Part shown: positions 31,501-43,255 of the stretch, piece after piece
Numbering within the stretch: position 1 is the first letter of the stretch
How the letters are laid out: every line of letters starts with the position of its first letter
Assembly: GCF_022539665.2 (NCBI RefSeq)
Contig: NC_081337.1
Span: forward strand, 984,239 to 1,048,238
Origin: Daphnia carinata
Taxonomy: Eukaryota; Arthropoda; Branchiopoda; Diplostraca; Daphniidae
Length of the DNA stretch: 64,000 nucleotides
Direction: 5' to 3'
The notes under the pieces: model-generated
Database searches by the model: none
The model's input: only the letters and a program-made list of their open reading frames with translations
What the model was told of the DNA's origin: nothing
Translations under genes and position numbers: made by a program

Positions 31501-32838
31501 TGAACCATCCGAACGATGTACCGGAAAACATACTACTTGCACTTACGTAGTTGGATATGGTATGGTCTGGGAAGACCTATGTCGTTGCATGCCAGAAACA
31601 GACAATAGTAATAAAGCCAAAAAAGTAAATCCCCAAGGTCATTGAAATTAAAAGTAACCATTAACAAGCATCCATTAACTAATTAGTTAACGACATAATA
31701 AATTAGCACCCCTACAGTAAATACGAACTTACCAACAATTACAAGCTTCAACAATTAACTTGATCATTTTTTTTTTAAATCCACCAAATCGAAAAAAAAC
31801 CCAGCCAACAAATATGTACAGATAATAACTTTGTATTGGAGACTAACACAACTACAAAATGAACAACAGAAACAAAACCAAAAATCAATAATGAAATCCT
31901 CAGGAGCAACAGCGTCCAAATAATCATGCTCAAAACGACAGGCGTTTTGAAAAAGGCTTGTTATCGGCAGCCAATAGTCATCGTGCTCTTGCTGGAGTTG
32001 CTCCTGCACCAACCAAGACGAAGACGGAGTAGGATGAAAAATATCAATCCCCGACTCCAGCCACCAGAGAAAGCGAGCAAACCTTAATGGGTAGCGGACG
32101 CGATAACGCGCATACCCAGGATGGTTCCTGGAAGAAATCGGATTATTATTATTATTTTAAAAAAATGTGTTAAACAAACACATACAAGTAACAGTAATCG
32201 TTGATCCATGGACGTTTGTTTTTAAAATGCACAAAATCCCCAACTCCAAAAAACATTCGAAATGAGCCAAAGAACATATCACGATCCCCAGGACGAAACC
32301 GCTGGAATAGGCTCACGGGAGTAGGGTATAGCACCTTATCAATGCTATACAACGCAGTTTCGACTTGTCGTCAATACCTAGAAACGTAGTTATAGTCAAA
32401 ATTCGGCATAGCAAAACGACAGAAAAGAAAAACAGTGTTCACTACAAGAGAACGACGAAAACTAACTCACGAAGAAGAATAGAAAACACAAGAACCCCTA
32501 TAAGAAATGACAATGACTAAACAAGGAATACAGAAAGTTCGAGACGAACGAGATAGCCGTAGAGTCGCCCTGCATGTCAGTGAGACATAAGAAGTAGACA
32601 ACGATTTTTACTAAAACAGGTTATAAAACAGAAAAAGGATGATATGAAATGCATATTACCAAATTAAGAACACAGAAACAAGAACACAAGAGAAAACGAA
32701 AAAGCAATATGAAGATCTTTGAGCAAGCAAGTTTTTGCAAAATGCAAAAACTAAACCCTTCCCAGTGTCTCGACGACATAACTCCAACAAAGTTTCGCAA
32801 AGTAAAGTGCGCATTACAAACCAACAATTCATCTCAAA
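31501..32838 (+). other. Non-coding stretch between env-like region and ankyrin ORF
   Basis: A-rich, with no frame longer than about 80 codons that looks coding. A short Cys-containing frame directly after the env tail (CTGKHTTCTYVVGYG) might belong to the env cytoplasmic part in another frame. It may have held a splice acceptor for a subgenomic ankyrin mRNA, but none could be singled out. Confidence 0.4.
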
Positions 32839-33618
32839 ATGGCCCATAACAACATCGCTCAAGAGGAAGGACATACGCTACTCCACACAAGCCTACGAAG
32901 AAGTAGATACGACATCACAGATCTCGTACTATCTTTTGGAGCGAATCCAGAAATCCTATGTCACGGAAAGACAACTGGGCATATAGCAGCAGCTGAAGAC
33001 GATCTAGTATTACTACGAATCCTAAAGCATAACAACTGCGAATTTACAGCTCGCAACACAAGTGGAGAAACACCTTTAATGTTGGCGATTTCACATGAAA
33101 ACGAAGAAAGTGCGAAGTTGATATGGACACCAATAAATATCAACTTTACAAGACCAGATGGCAGAACCGTTTTGCACTATCTAGCCATGTATGGCCTAGA
33201 AAATCTTGCAAGCCAAATTTGCGCAAAGAGAATCATCAACATCAACCAACAAGATGATTCGGGCGAAACCGCCTTACACGTAGCAGTCGGATTCAACCGA
33301 ATCGACATGATTGAGATATTACTTTTACATGGAGCAGATGCAAGGATAAAAGACTCCCATGGACGCACGGCTGAATCAGAAGCATGCAGTAAAAGAGTGC
33401 AAGCCATATTCCAAAAATGGGAACAAAAATATAACGGTAATTCCCTAACCGAGACGAGAAGAAAAGAACAATCACAATACCGCCGCGAGGAAAACAAACA
33501 AGCCATAATCAATACAGCCGAAATACTGGGACGAAAGAAAAACAAGAATAAAAGAAGAAAAGAGAGAAGACAATACACCAGCAACTTTATTCAAATCACA
33601 TGCAATTCTTTTTCTTAA
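32839..33618 (+). CDS. Ankyrin-repeat protein, accessory ORF of the gypsy-type element
   Basis: Intact 259-codon frame from ATG (AAAATGG context) to TAA 33618, unlike its broken neighbours. About five ankyrin repeats are visible: EGHTLLHTSLRR, GKTTGHIAAAEDDLVLLRIL, SGETPLMLAISHENEESAKL, DGRTVLHYLAMYGLENLASQ and SGETALHVAVGFNRIDMIEI…LLLHGADARIKD. A basic tail (LGRKKNKNKRRKERRQ, about residue 230) could be a nuclear signal. It lies between the env-like region and the polypurine tract. Ankyrin proteins bind other proteins, and viral ones are known to imitate IkB; that role here is only a hypothesis. No catalytic motif was seen. Confidence 0.8.
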   Translation: MAHNNIAQEEGHTLLHTSLRRSRYDITDLVLSFGANPEILCHGKTTGHIAAAEDDLVLLRILKHNNCEFTARNTSGETPLMLAISHENEESAKLIWTPININFTRPDGRTVLHYLAMYGLENLASQICAKRIININQQDDSGETALHVAVGFNRIDMIEILLLHGADARIKDSHGRTAESEACSKRVQAIFQKWEQKYNGNSLTETRRKEQSQYRREENKQAIINTAEILGRKKNKNKRRKERRQYTSNFIQITCNSFS

Positions 33619-33711
33619 ATTTTAGGTGGAGGAACAAGTATATTATTCAACCATAGCAGCAACTGCAGTCGGTGACGGAATATACAAATTGGAGGACCAA
33701 TTCTTCTTATC

Positions 33712-33726
33712 GAAGAGGGGAAGGAA
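33712..33726 (+). other. Gypsy-type polypurine tract
   Basis: GAAGAGGGGAAGGAA directly before the 3' LTR. Confidence 0.8.
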
Positions 33727-33931
33727 TGTAACGAGCCCAAAGGCTATCCAAAGGAAGCCACACCTCATACATCCCTCAAGCGTTCCACAAGTGAAAGTGA
33801 ACGTATCTCCTCCCCCTTTACCTTCATAATTTGTGTTCTGTAGTAGCATAAATACTTCATGTTTTGTTACTTGTAAGGCGGAGTTGTTAGGCAAATCCAC
33901 TGACAATACACGAGGTTTAGGAAACTTTACA
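33727..33931 (+). repeat. Gypsy-type element 3' LTR
   Basis: 205 bp, TGTAACGAGC to ACTTTACA, partner of 18511-18716. Differences include CACCTC for CACATC, CCCCCTT for CCCACTT and CATAAATACTTC for TATAAATACTGC. Confidence 0.92.
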
Positions 33932-34088
33932 ACATTCTGGGCACGACTTTGAATTGAAATCGTGTGAGAAAACTGTAGAACCAAGCTTGCGCCTATAATG
34001 ACTTCAAAGGGAAGCCGAAACGTTTGATGATGAAACAAACCAACTAGCATTTTAATCGAAATGAAGTTGCTGGCTCATTTATTTTTAG
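33932..34088 (+). repeat. Duplicated segment, copy B, right part
   Basis: Matches 9257-9412 (ATTCTGGGCACG … CTCATTTATNTTTAG) and continues copy B after the gypsy-type insertion. Confidence 0.85.
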
Positions 34089-34552
34089 TTTTTTTCTTTT
34101 CTTTTAATTAGTTTTTTCTTTTCTGTAGAAGAAATAGCTTGTTGTTTCTAGAAAACTATCCTTGCTTAGAAATTTTGATTATGTTTTGTGATTGCGGTTT
34201 TTTCAGTTGCGTATAGTACCGCTATTGGGTTTAGATCGGTCGATTTGGTGGGGTTAAGCTGGTCTATGTCTTATATAGTTTTCCCAGCTTGTTAAAAGCT
34301 TGTTAACCGGTGACCTTCGAATTACTTCGTTTACTTCCAGTGATGAATCATGACATGGTGAATCATGATTCATGATGCATCGGCATTCCTTCAGCTTTAT
34401 GTTTGACTTGTTCTTAGAAGAGGCGAAATTATAGGCCAACTCTGTCCGACCTGACGAAGAGACACTTAAGCGGGTCATGTCTGCCCTATTATGTGGCCAA
34501 ATGACACCACGACAAGCAGCAGAGACATTTTAAGTGAAGCGTAGTACACTAA
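34089..34552. other. Spacer, no gene seen
   Basis: T-rich start followed by unremarkable sequence up to the transposase relic. It contains the palindromic phrase CATGATTCATG within GTGAATCATGATTCATGATG near 34360. Confidence 0.45.
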
Positions 34553-35390
34553 GTGACTAACAAAAATGTGCAATGTTTTCATGGCAGAACTTTGCTTCCT
34601 TTACTTAAGCGAACGGAACATCGCGACAACTTTAAGCGTTCAAGGGAGGTCGAAATGGTGCAATATTTAATGCAATGTGCACGGTTAAATCATGGATTAA
34701 CTCCAGTGCAATTCCGAAAACCTGCTTTTCAGTATGCCGAATCCAACGTCATTAAATTTCCAGAGCAATAGCGAATTAATGGAATGGCAAGTGAAAATTG
34801 TTTTTCCGAATTCCTGAAACGTTTCGGATAACTTTTAATCCGAGCACCGGAACCCACCAGCCAAGCGCGTGCATCGGTCTTTAACAGGATTTTCGTTGAT
34901 CGCTTTTTCCGCCAACTGGAGCAAGTCTACGAGAAACATGATTTCGCGCATCACAAATTTGGAATACGGATTATATAGGCATCTCAACGGTAATGAAACC
35001 ACCTCGCGTAGTCGCTCCAATGAAAAGAATCTACTTTCTGCTAGATAATCATGTCAGCCACCTGGATATCGAGTGTATTGGATTTGCGCGGCAGAATGGT
35101 GACGCTTACATTTCCGCCCCATTGCTCACATAAACTGTAACCGTTGGACGCGTCCGACTTTGGGCCGTTCAAACGTGCTTTGCGTAGAGAAGAACAAGAC
35201 AATTGGTTGGCCACACATCCCGGTGAAAGAGTGCGGATCGATGATATTGCCCTCTTGACTCCAGCTGCTTTTATCGAAAAGTTTAACCCGGCCAACATCA
35301 TATCTGGATTCCAGTCAATTCGAATTTGGCCCTTCACGGCACGTCTTTTCCGACAAGGGCTCCCTGCCATCACATGTCACTGGTAGGCAA
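34553..35390 (+). pseudogene. pogo/Tigger-like transposase relic
   Basis: Translated pieces in several frames match the usual order of a Tigger-type transposase. First is a DNA-binding segment (LTPVQFRKPAFQYAES, then GMASENCFSEFLKRF). Next is APEPTSQARASVFNRIFVDR with LEQVYEKHDF, followed by a degraded stretch where the DETG/DNHxSH motifs should be. Last comes PLDASDFGPFKRALRREEQD with RIDDIALLTPAAFIEKF. Stops at about 34769 and 34978 and several frameshifts make it a dead copy. It has no clear tie to the element at 1824-4485. Confidence 0.75.
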
Positions 35391-38300
35391 ATAGATAAGT
35401 AGAGTTTCTCCAAAACTTAATTATTAATTATTCAAATATCATTTGTTTAGTTCCGATTGCGGCTCCAACTCCAGCTACATCGTTAACACGAATCCGACCG
35501 AACCTACGTCGTCAACAGTATCATCCGCAGAAGCGCTCACAAGCTAATAAATTGTAGTTCCACATTTTTTTTTTTTTCCAAAAAATTAATAGGGAGCTTT
35601 AAGGACATTTCCCGCGCGTGAAAGCCATAGAGGAGCCCACCATGAGTAAACAAACTGGTTCATCGCGCGTAATAACGTCGAAACCAAAGAAAAAAACAGC
35701 GTAAAGTCTTCTTGTGTCAAGTTAATGATGACGAAACACAAAATGTAGCCATGCTCATTGCTCCGGTTTAAAAAACCCGTCCTGATCGGGGGGCCTATAA
35801 GTTAAAAGGACCTATTTGTAAAGGCTTTTTGCTTTTTTAAGAGCTGACCGGCATAACCCCAGCAATGGGGTTAGTCCGGTCACTCTATGCAAAATTTTGT
35901 ATGACAATTGTGATTCAGAATTTTACTTGAAAAATATTTTTAAAAACCTGTTAAAGCTTGTTTATTTCTTCATGTTCTAAAACAGAAATCCATAAAATAT
36001 CTGAAATAGTTGAAAAGTTATTGAAAACAAACAAAAACCGACCGGAATAGCCCCGGCCTCCATTAAGCACAATCAATAAAAAACGCAAGTAGATTTCAAT
36101 TTAATACTTCTAGCATCAGTCATTTTTATCTGATCTTTGCAATGACACAGCTAAGCCTACTAGAGGCCCCACGTAGCAAAATTTTTTTTTATCAATACCC
36201 TTTCCTAGTTATTGCGGTTGTCCGATCTCGTACGTGTCCAGTTTGGGTCCACTTTCCTCAACTTATGATAGATTTCCGACGGTCGTACTTGAAAAGTATC
36301 GTTTCCTCTCCGTCCATACCAGCTGAAGTTTTTTCCGAGCTCTTTGCTGAACAAGCGCCTTATGATGAGCCAAACGATGGTTTTTATTTCATGCTCATCA
36401 ATCCCGATGATGATTGTTCTAAAAAACCAAGTAGCAATGAATAAGTGAGTGGGCTAGCAATAACAAGAAATGAACATATCAAGCAATTTTTTAATCAAGG
36501 GTTTTTGAGGTCGTCGTAATTTGTTTTTAAATGTAAAAATGTTTAAATCCTCCATTGCCGTGAGAGGTTGCGTTTCTGGATACAGTTTATTCTTGTCATC
36601 TTCTTGATGCCTTTGCTTAAAAATTTTTTTTTTTTTTGGTGAGCCGGTCTGGAGCAGCTATTCCAAGAGAACTCTGATCGCACATCTCATGTAAAACAGA
36701 GACTTATGGAGTAATTGCTATAGTGAGCAATTACACAGCATGCAATTATACAGCATTCTGCCTGGTTGAGGCGCTTTGTTGTAAGTATTTCCAATAGGTG
36801 GTGATGGTCGCCCCGGATTATTCCGCATTGCAAGAATTCATCACGAAATTCTAAATTTAGAGAACTAGAGGATACAATAGTAACAATAAAAAATGTTCTT
36901 CGGAGAGATTCTTCTTCTAAATCAACGCTCACGAGCGAAAGGACTCTCTTTTCGACGAAGGGTTTTGCCTGACAAAACTACTGTTGTAAGATATTATGTT
37001 CACCTTCCCGATGCTCCTAGATCTTTTTTCCCTTTCCAATATGTTTTAAAAATTTCTCTTTAAAGTTAGTTAGTAGTAGTAGTTCTCTTTAAAAAATTCA
37101 TCTTTATAGTTTTTGTATTCTTTTTTGCTTCTCTGTATGCTTCTGAATGCTTAAATAATAATTAGAAAATTACATTTGACGAACGATTTTACATTACGAA
37201 GGAAATTTTTTATGTGATTTAAAAACGAAACCACTACCTAAGCCTTCCCCAAGAGGGGCATGATGTTCTTTCCATTTTTCCTATTTTAGCTTGCACGCCG
37301 ATTCTAAAAATTTTGTCAAATTTTTTAATTTCGGTTGCCACAAGCAGACTTCGGTGTAAAACCAAACTAGGCTATAGACACTGTTGCAACCCATAGATCG
37401 TCGCTAACTCCAAAATAAGAATTTTTTTGCATTTTGGAACGGAACAGGAAAACTACAGTTCATAAACATTACTCTATCTTCTAACTTATTGTAAGCAGTG
37501 GTTTTAAAATTAAATTCTAGTAAAGTAAACATACCCAAAATGAAATTGCGCAACTGTACAAGAGACTATATTTCTTTTCATCTAATAAGGTTTTCAAAGT
37601 TAAGGATCAATTTAACAGCGAAATTTTTGCCTAAAATGAAATCTTATTATATTGTGTATAAAAACAAAGGGGAAATCTTTGAGAAAGACACAATTATTGG
37701 GTACCTGGCAGCTAATAAAGCAGATGCCAATCCACATTAGCTTGTATTCTACAGCTGGTCTACAGCGCGGCTATCGTGTTGCAGCCTGCAGTAATGACCC
37801 CGGAAATCGATTTTAGATTTTGAGGGGTTAAATTTAAATTTAACCCTTTTGTAAGCTCAACTAAGCGCTTACAGTTTGTTGTAAAGCTTGGCTAGATTTT
37901 CGTAAAAGTTATTTCAGTTTTGGAAGAAAATTTCCTTACATTCATTAACAAAGATGATGCATAACATATTCATCTCCGGAAACCGTTGACGGGTCGGATA
38001 ACCAAGATATCAGCAAGTATATCACGGCCAACATAATTGTTGAAAAGTCGAAATTTGGTAGCCGTCAACATATCTATATATTTGAAAAATTTAGTCCTTC
38101 TATTGGATTCTCGAGAGAAATATGCTCTTGTTATTTCTAATCAGGAGCTAATGGCTTCTGTCAGCTTTGCTGCTACGATAATTATTTTATCTTGATCGTC
38201 CATCCGCTCACGTTTTGTATCTGGATCGGCGATCGTATTCTGCTGATCATTTTTTCCCTATCATTTCTCAACGACATCTAGTGTTCAAAATGCTCTCTTG

Positions 38301-40402
38301 AATGAATTTAGTATTTTACAAATGAGAGTGAACGCTAAACACGCTATGTCCTTTGGCATTGATAGCAATAATAGCAAAATAATTACTTGGGATACAAAAT
38401 CTACCGCAAGATGGTGAAAAATTTGATCGCTGAAAATGATCGTATCGAATCAAATTTTTGGAATAGCCGTTAAAATATTTTAGGAATTAAAGGTTACACT
38501 ACGTATTTGGGATGTCCAATTTGAATCAGCTGGTCTATTATGAGAAAAAGCGGTAATTTTGGAAAATGACCGTGATATGCGAATAAATATTCAATTCGCA
38601 ATCGCATTTACGAAGAGTATTACAATGGCAATTCCATTCTGAAAAATTTTGATATTGATTTCGTTTTTATTTCTTAACGATCTGATACATTTGTTAGATT
38701 AAATTGCCACTCGAAAATTGCTCTTTATTTGGATTCTAGTCAACTTGAAAGAAGATTGTCTAGAACGTTGATAGAGGCCAGACTTACCCAATAGCAATCG
38801 AAAATTAATCGTGATCCTGATCACGATAAGAAAATTTATCCGAATGGGAAAAACCATTTTTTGTTTCGGAAAAGCTTTCTCATCACCAAAAAAAAAATTC
38901 CGACTGATACACAACATTGATTTAATTGAAACTACTTTTAAGGGGAAATCTTTAAAGGATGTTCCATCAAACACTTTAGAAATCGTGTTAAGAAAAAGTT
39001 CCTTACATAAAATTGTTTAAAATAACATGGTTATGCCATAAGCCACCATGTGTTCGAATGTTTGTTGACTAGCATGCTACTCAGCAACCACTAGTGATAG
39101 ACATTTTTTTATGGTCAGAAATACCCTGTTCTTAGATCAGCGATCGACCAAACTCTTATCAGCATGCGCCGATTCTTTCCACCCGTTTATTCGCCCACGC
39201 AAGAAATCCGCTGCCGGAAGAGTCCGCGATAAAAAATCTTTGAAAACGGTGGGTGTTCGGACACTAAGGGTGAATGCGGTATAAATTGTAGATTATCTAT
39301 TTTTTTTCGTCCGCCGATATGTTGTGATGATGATCGTTTATGTTGCACAGTGGTTCGAGGTTTTACAAAAACCAAGGTAACTGTTGACGAAAAGAAACTA
39401 ACTAAAAGAGACTTACTGACGAAGACTGAATGACAGAGACTCCTGCAATGCAACGACAGAAAAGAGACTGACTGTAGAGTGGCTGGACAGAAAAGACTGA
39501 CCAATGAAGACTGACTGCGACAACGACTGAAATGAAACTGACTAACAACGTGAAAAAGGAGCAACATTTAATCGAAGAAGCAAGGTAGTTTAGGGTTTCG
39601 TGTTGCAAAGGGAACTGATATTCTGCGTGTAGATATGACACCAGTGCGAAGCATTGACAAGTTTGAAGCCCAAGTAGAAGGAAGGTCGAAGACTAGAGCC
39701 ATTGGCAGATGATCAATTGACAGAGGAGCGGAAAGGGTAGTAAGCGTAGGAAAGGAGAGCGTTTTTAGGATAAAATTTTTGCACATCCAGTGGAATTCAA
39801 ATGTGACTAGCTGACGAACACTCCTGGAACTACCCATAGGGGATGGGATATCTAAAGGATATCCAACCATAAATCAGGCATCCGACAGTAGAAATGTGCT
39901 ATGTGAGAGAATGCTACTAGGAATAGGGAAAAATCTGACTATTGGGCATAAGAAAAGTTAATGCAGCTCTTTTTTGAAGATCTTGCGCGTCTTCGCAGCG
40001 CTAGCCGGTAAATCACAAAAGAAAGCCAAATTGGCCATATTTGCATTAGTTCCTATCGGTTTTCCCAAGACTTTAACATCGTATTTTAACCTAACCTTCC
40101 TATTGAAATTCGTAGAGTATGAATGAAAATACTAGTAGGAGGAGAACCGCGAAAACGACGTTTCTGCATTAGATGCTCTCTGGCTTCAAAAGCCTTTTGG
40201 TAGGTTCTGTATTACAATTTCCGTACTGTACCGACTATCCACCTGCTCAAGATGCCCATCGCTGTAAGAGCCCATGTTAAGAAGCTCTGAAAACGGTGGA
40301 TGTGGTACGGTATGACGTGACCCGAAAATCTCAGTGAGCTACTCTCATGTACTGCACAGCAAGGAAATGTTTTTTAAACAAAGCCCGGTGTATTACAATT
40401 CG
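35391..40402. other. Gene-poor stretch, about 5 kb
   Basis: No gene that I can support. Short ORFs (for example 36142-36444, 100 codons) show no recognised domain and no splicing context. It contains a perfect-stem hairpin at 35846-35881, poly(T) near 36630, AT-rich filler and, at 39370-39560, a degenerate purine-rich stretch with many GACTGA words. Confidence 0.5.
35846..35881. repeat. Hairpin GACCGG…AACCCC…GGGGTT…CCGGTC
   Basis: GACCGG-cat-AACCCC-agcaat-GGGGTT-agt-CCGGTC: two 6-bp stems separated by a 3x3 internal loop. A related direct copy, GACCGGAATAGCCCC, lies at 36040. This could be the ends of a small DNA element. Confidence 0.55.
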
Positions 40403-40408
40403 TTTATT
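40403..40408 (-). terminator. NOM1 poly(A) signal
   Basis: AATAAA on the minus strand, only four bases after the NOM1 stop codon. No other AATAAA is closer, but a later signal may be used. Confidence 0.4.
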
Positions 40409-40412
40409 TAGT

Positions 40413-43255
40413 TCATAGATAGGCTTCTTGCACTATCTGAATGCGACTTCTCAGTTTGTCACCATCGGACACACTCATTTTCTCCATATTTTTCATAAGG
40501 AAATGGTGCATGAAAAGAATTAATCCATCTTTAAGGAGACCGAGTTTGGGTGAAACGAGACAACCAAATGCTGATTTTACTGCAGTCTCCGACGGATGCA
40601 AAAGTATACCTGAAAGAGTTGAATTAAATTAAATTTTGCGAATTACGGGAAACATTTCCAGTCAGACTTCAAGACAATTTACCTAACAAAACCTGACGCA
40701 GAAAGCGGACCAATACCCGATCCATCTCCGAGAACTGAATTACTTTAAGTACAGAAAGACTAAGAGAACCTTCCACCGTCAAATGCACCACCAGTTTCGA
40801 CAAATGAGTGACTTGCAATTCAGACAGTAACGCAAGATTTTGAAAGTGGTCCCAAAGAGCAAACTGCGAGGCAATTTGAAAACGTCGGTGGAAATGACAT
40901 AACTTCTGAAGCAAATAAGCATAGTATTGGTTGAAGCTTTTTTCTTGTAAGCAGCAATCCATGACTACGTGTACAATTTCTCGTTCCTGTTGAGTTTTCA
41001 AGCCAAGACGCATTAGCCTATCAAAAGCTTCAAGGAAATCCTCTGCCGTCATAAGGATACAGAATATACTACGTCGGACCTGTTTTGTTTTTTTTATGAA
41101 AAAAAGAAATAATCATGAAAGAAAATGGACGACCAATTATAAACTTATAACAAAAAACATAATAAAAAATAATAATAAAAACGTACATAATAATAAGAAG
41201 AATTAAAACAATAAGTATAACAAATTGTAATAATAATTATTATTATAGTAATATTCTTACTTCGGTATTCATTCTCTGCTTGCGTGCCATTTCCAGCAAT
41301 TCTGCACTGTATTGCGGTTCGTCTGAATTTTGTACTTCCGATTTAGTAAGCGAATCGGTAGCGTTGGGTCCTTGGCCCATCCATGCTGACCCCACTATCC
41401 ACCACCTGCCTCGGTTAGTTGCGGCCAACAATTCAGCGTAAGATATATTCAGCTTGCACAATGCATCTCCTTTCTTCGTTATCGAACGTAATATTTTGCG
41501 CAGGTGTTCCGTGTGACTAAGATCAAAATTTGGTATTTTAGTCATATTGTTATTGCGGATGGCCAACAAGATTTCAAGCATAAAACGAATTCTGATTGGC
41601 TGTTCCGTTGATTGTCCAGCTTTTGTTTGTAAGGTAAAAATTATTTCCTTCAGCGATACTGGATCGTCTTTTCTCAATCCAAACCCTACCGTTCTCAAAA
41701 TTATTAAAATTATTTCGATGTCTTTTTCCTCGAATCTTTCGGCAAGCATGTGAAGGATATCTTTTAGAAGAGAAGCGGTTACAAGTCCAAAATTATACAG
41801 GTGTGCCACAATTAAGATCAAATTATCCAGTTCTTTCGTTTCAGCCACATTAGTTTTATAAGCTGCATCGAATCTTCGTACAACAAGTTCTAAGAACTGG
41901 GCGCCAACTTCAGTTCCTACATTCGCATGTAGCGCTGCGATCAAAACGCAATGTTCCATTATAAGGCGTTCGGGAGAGAGAGTCTGACATACCAATGACT
42001 CAATAATAAGGGCGTTTATCGCCTCCTGCATATTATGTCGGGAATGGTTGAGATATAGTTTTTCTACAGCAGAAACGATACTTGGTAAATTACTTTCGGC
42101 AAGCCGATTAAATAAGCCTTTCATTTGGCGTTTCAGTTTGTGTGCGTCTGCATTAAACTCATTCGTAGTAGCCAATCGCTTTCCTGGAGGGATATATTTA
42201 CTGGTCGGTTCCTCTGCTGCTGGAATTTTTATCAAATTCCCTTTTTTGTCCCGTACGCGACCGTATATATCTTCTTTGTACTCTTCTTCGTTGTCATTTG
42301 AAACCTTTGCACTAGTATTTAAACTTCCTTGGGAGTCTTCATTTTCTGATTGATTGCAGCTTTCGCTGGAGTCCCATTTTTCAATTTCTTCGTCCGTTTC
42401 ACAACTAGTGCCAGATTCATCCAAGTAAGAAGAATCTTCTTGTAGCGTAGTCTTCGTCCTGGGTGCAACGTTATTCGTTGATGACGGCTTTTTTACCTTT
42501 AGATTTTGACATGAATCTTTTTTATTTGTCTTGCCTTCACTTTTTGCCTTATACAAGGCTAAATCTTCTTCAAACCCTGCATCATTATCTGCAAAATCAA
42601 AGTCTTCTTTGGCTAACTTACCCCTAGATTCAGGGTCACAGATTTCAAGAAGAAAATCTAGCCCATCATCTGTAAAAGATTTTGGAATACCCTTAGATTT
42701 CCGCTTGTGCAGTTTTAACTGCTTTTCTATTTTTTTTATGTTTTTGTCTTCCAGTTTATTGGCTATTTTAAGCTGTGTTCTTCGCTGTTTTATTCTTTCC
42801 TGGTCGGCTATTTCTTGTTGCTTCCTACTTCCCTCATTTTTTCCCTTAGAAACTGATCCCTTGGCTGAACTTGGAGCTTGGTATGATGTGTTTTGTTTGT
42901 GAATCTCAAAATCTTCCCTTGAGCAGTCATCTTTAGGTGCATGACTAAGATTATCATCTTTGAAGTCTGTTGTGCACTTATAACCTTGCTTCTTCTGTTT
43001 TTTTATTTTTCGGAGATTTTTGCGGAGCATTTTTCTTGTGACCAATCTACCCGGGCCTAAAAAATTGATTTTAAAAAATATTGGATCTCAAAACACGATT
43101 GACTTTCTCACCTAATCTCTGTCCACCAATTTTTGACAAGCCGCTTTTCTAGAAAGAAAGAATCTGAATACGAGGATGAAAAAAACATACCATAGACACA
43201 CAATTACCGTTTTAGTTTCCACTGTTTCAGCTTTTCTGAGTTCACGTGGGGCCAT
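40413..43255 (-). CDS. NOM1: Nucleolar MIF4G-domain protein NOM1
   Basis: Five exons with matching phase: 43208-43255, 43112-43148, 41261-43056, 40683-41079 and 40413-40609, giving 824 residues (human NOM1 about 860). A Lys/Glu-rich N-terminus (KMLRKNLRKIKKQKK) leads to an acidic low-complexity part, then KYIPPGKRLA. The MIF4G domain follows from about residue 310 (LKRQMKGLFNRLAESNLPSI). The C-terminal MA3 domain starts after the exon 3/4 joint (RRSIFCILMTAEDFLEAF). The family (yeast Sgd1) works with an eIF4A-like helicase in 18S rRNA maturation in the nucleolus. All splice sites are GT-AG. Start chosen because exon 1 has the first ATG in phase. It is transcribed divergently from PRPF40, 1.2 kb away. 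Confidence 0.93.

Larger units (their letters stand above)
18511..33931 (+). mobile_element. Large Ty3/gypsy-type element with env-like and ankyrin ORFs, decayed
   Basis: It has 206-bp LTRs at 18511-18716 and 33727-33931, a primer site, gag, protease, reverse transcriptase, RNase H, a coiled-coil linker, integrase, an envelope-like glycoprotein region, an ankyrin-repeat ORF and a polypurine tract. Flanking tetramers are CCAT and ACAT, a 4-bp target duplication with one difference; the empty site survives at about 9253. Without the nested gag-only element (19603-21751) it is about 13.3 kb, large for gypsy. Frames are broken by many single-base stops and a few frameshifts, and the YLDD catalytic motif is YLVD, so it is inactive. 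The coding strand is strikingly rich in A. Confidence 0.92.

Noticed and set aside
36142-36444. 100-codon plus-strand ORF ending PDDDCSKKPSSNE
   Set aside because: No recognised domain, no splice context and no neighbour to support it; chance open frames of this length are common here.
39187-39870. Minus-strand ORFs of about 80-126 codons rich in Ser, Phe and Leu
   Set aside because: They are the antisense of a degenerate purine-rich GACTGA stretch, with low-complexity composition and no motif.
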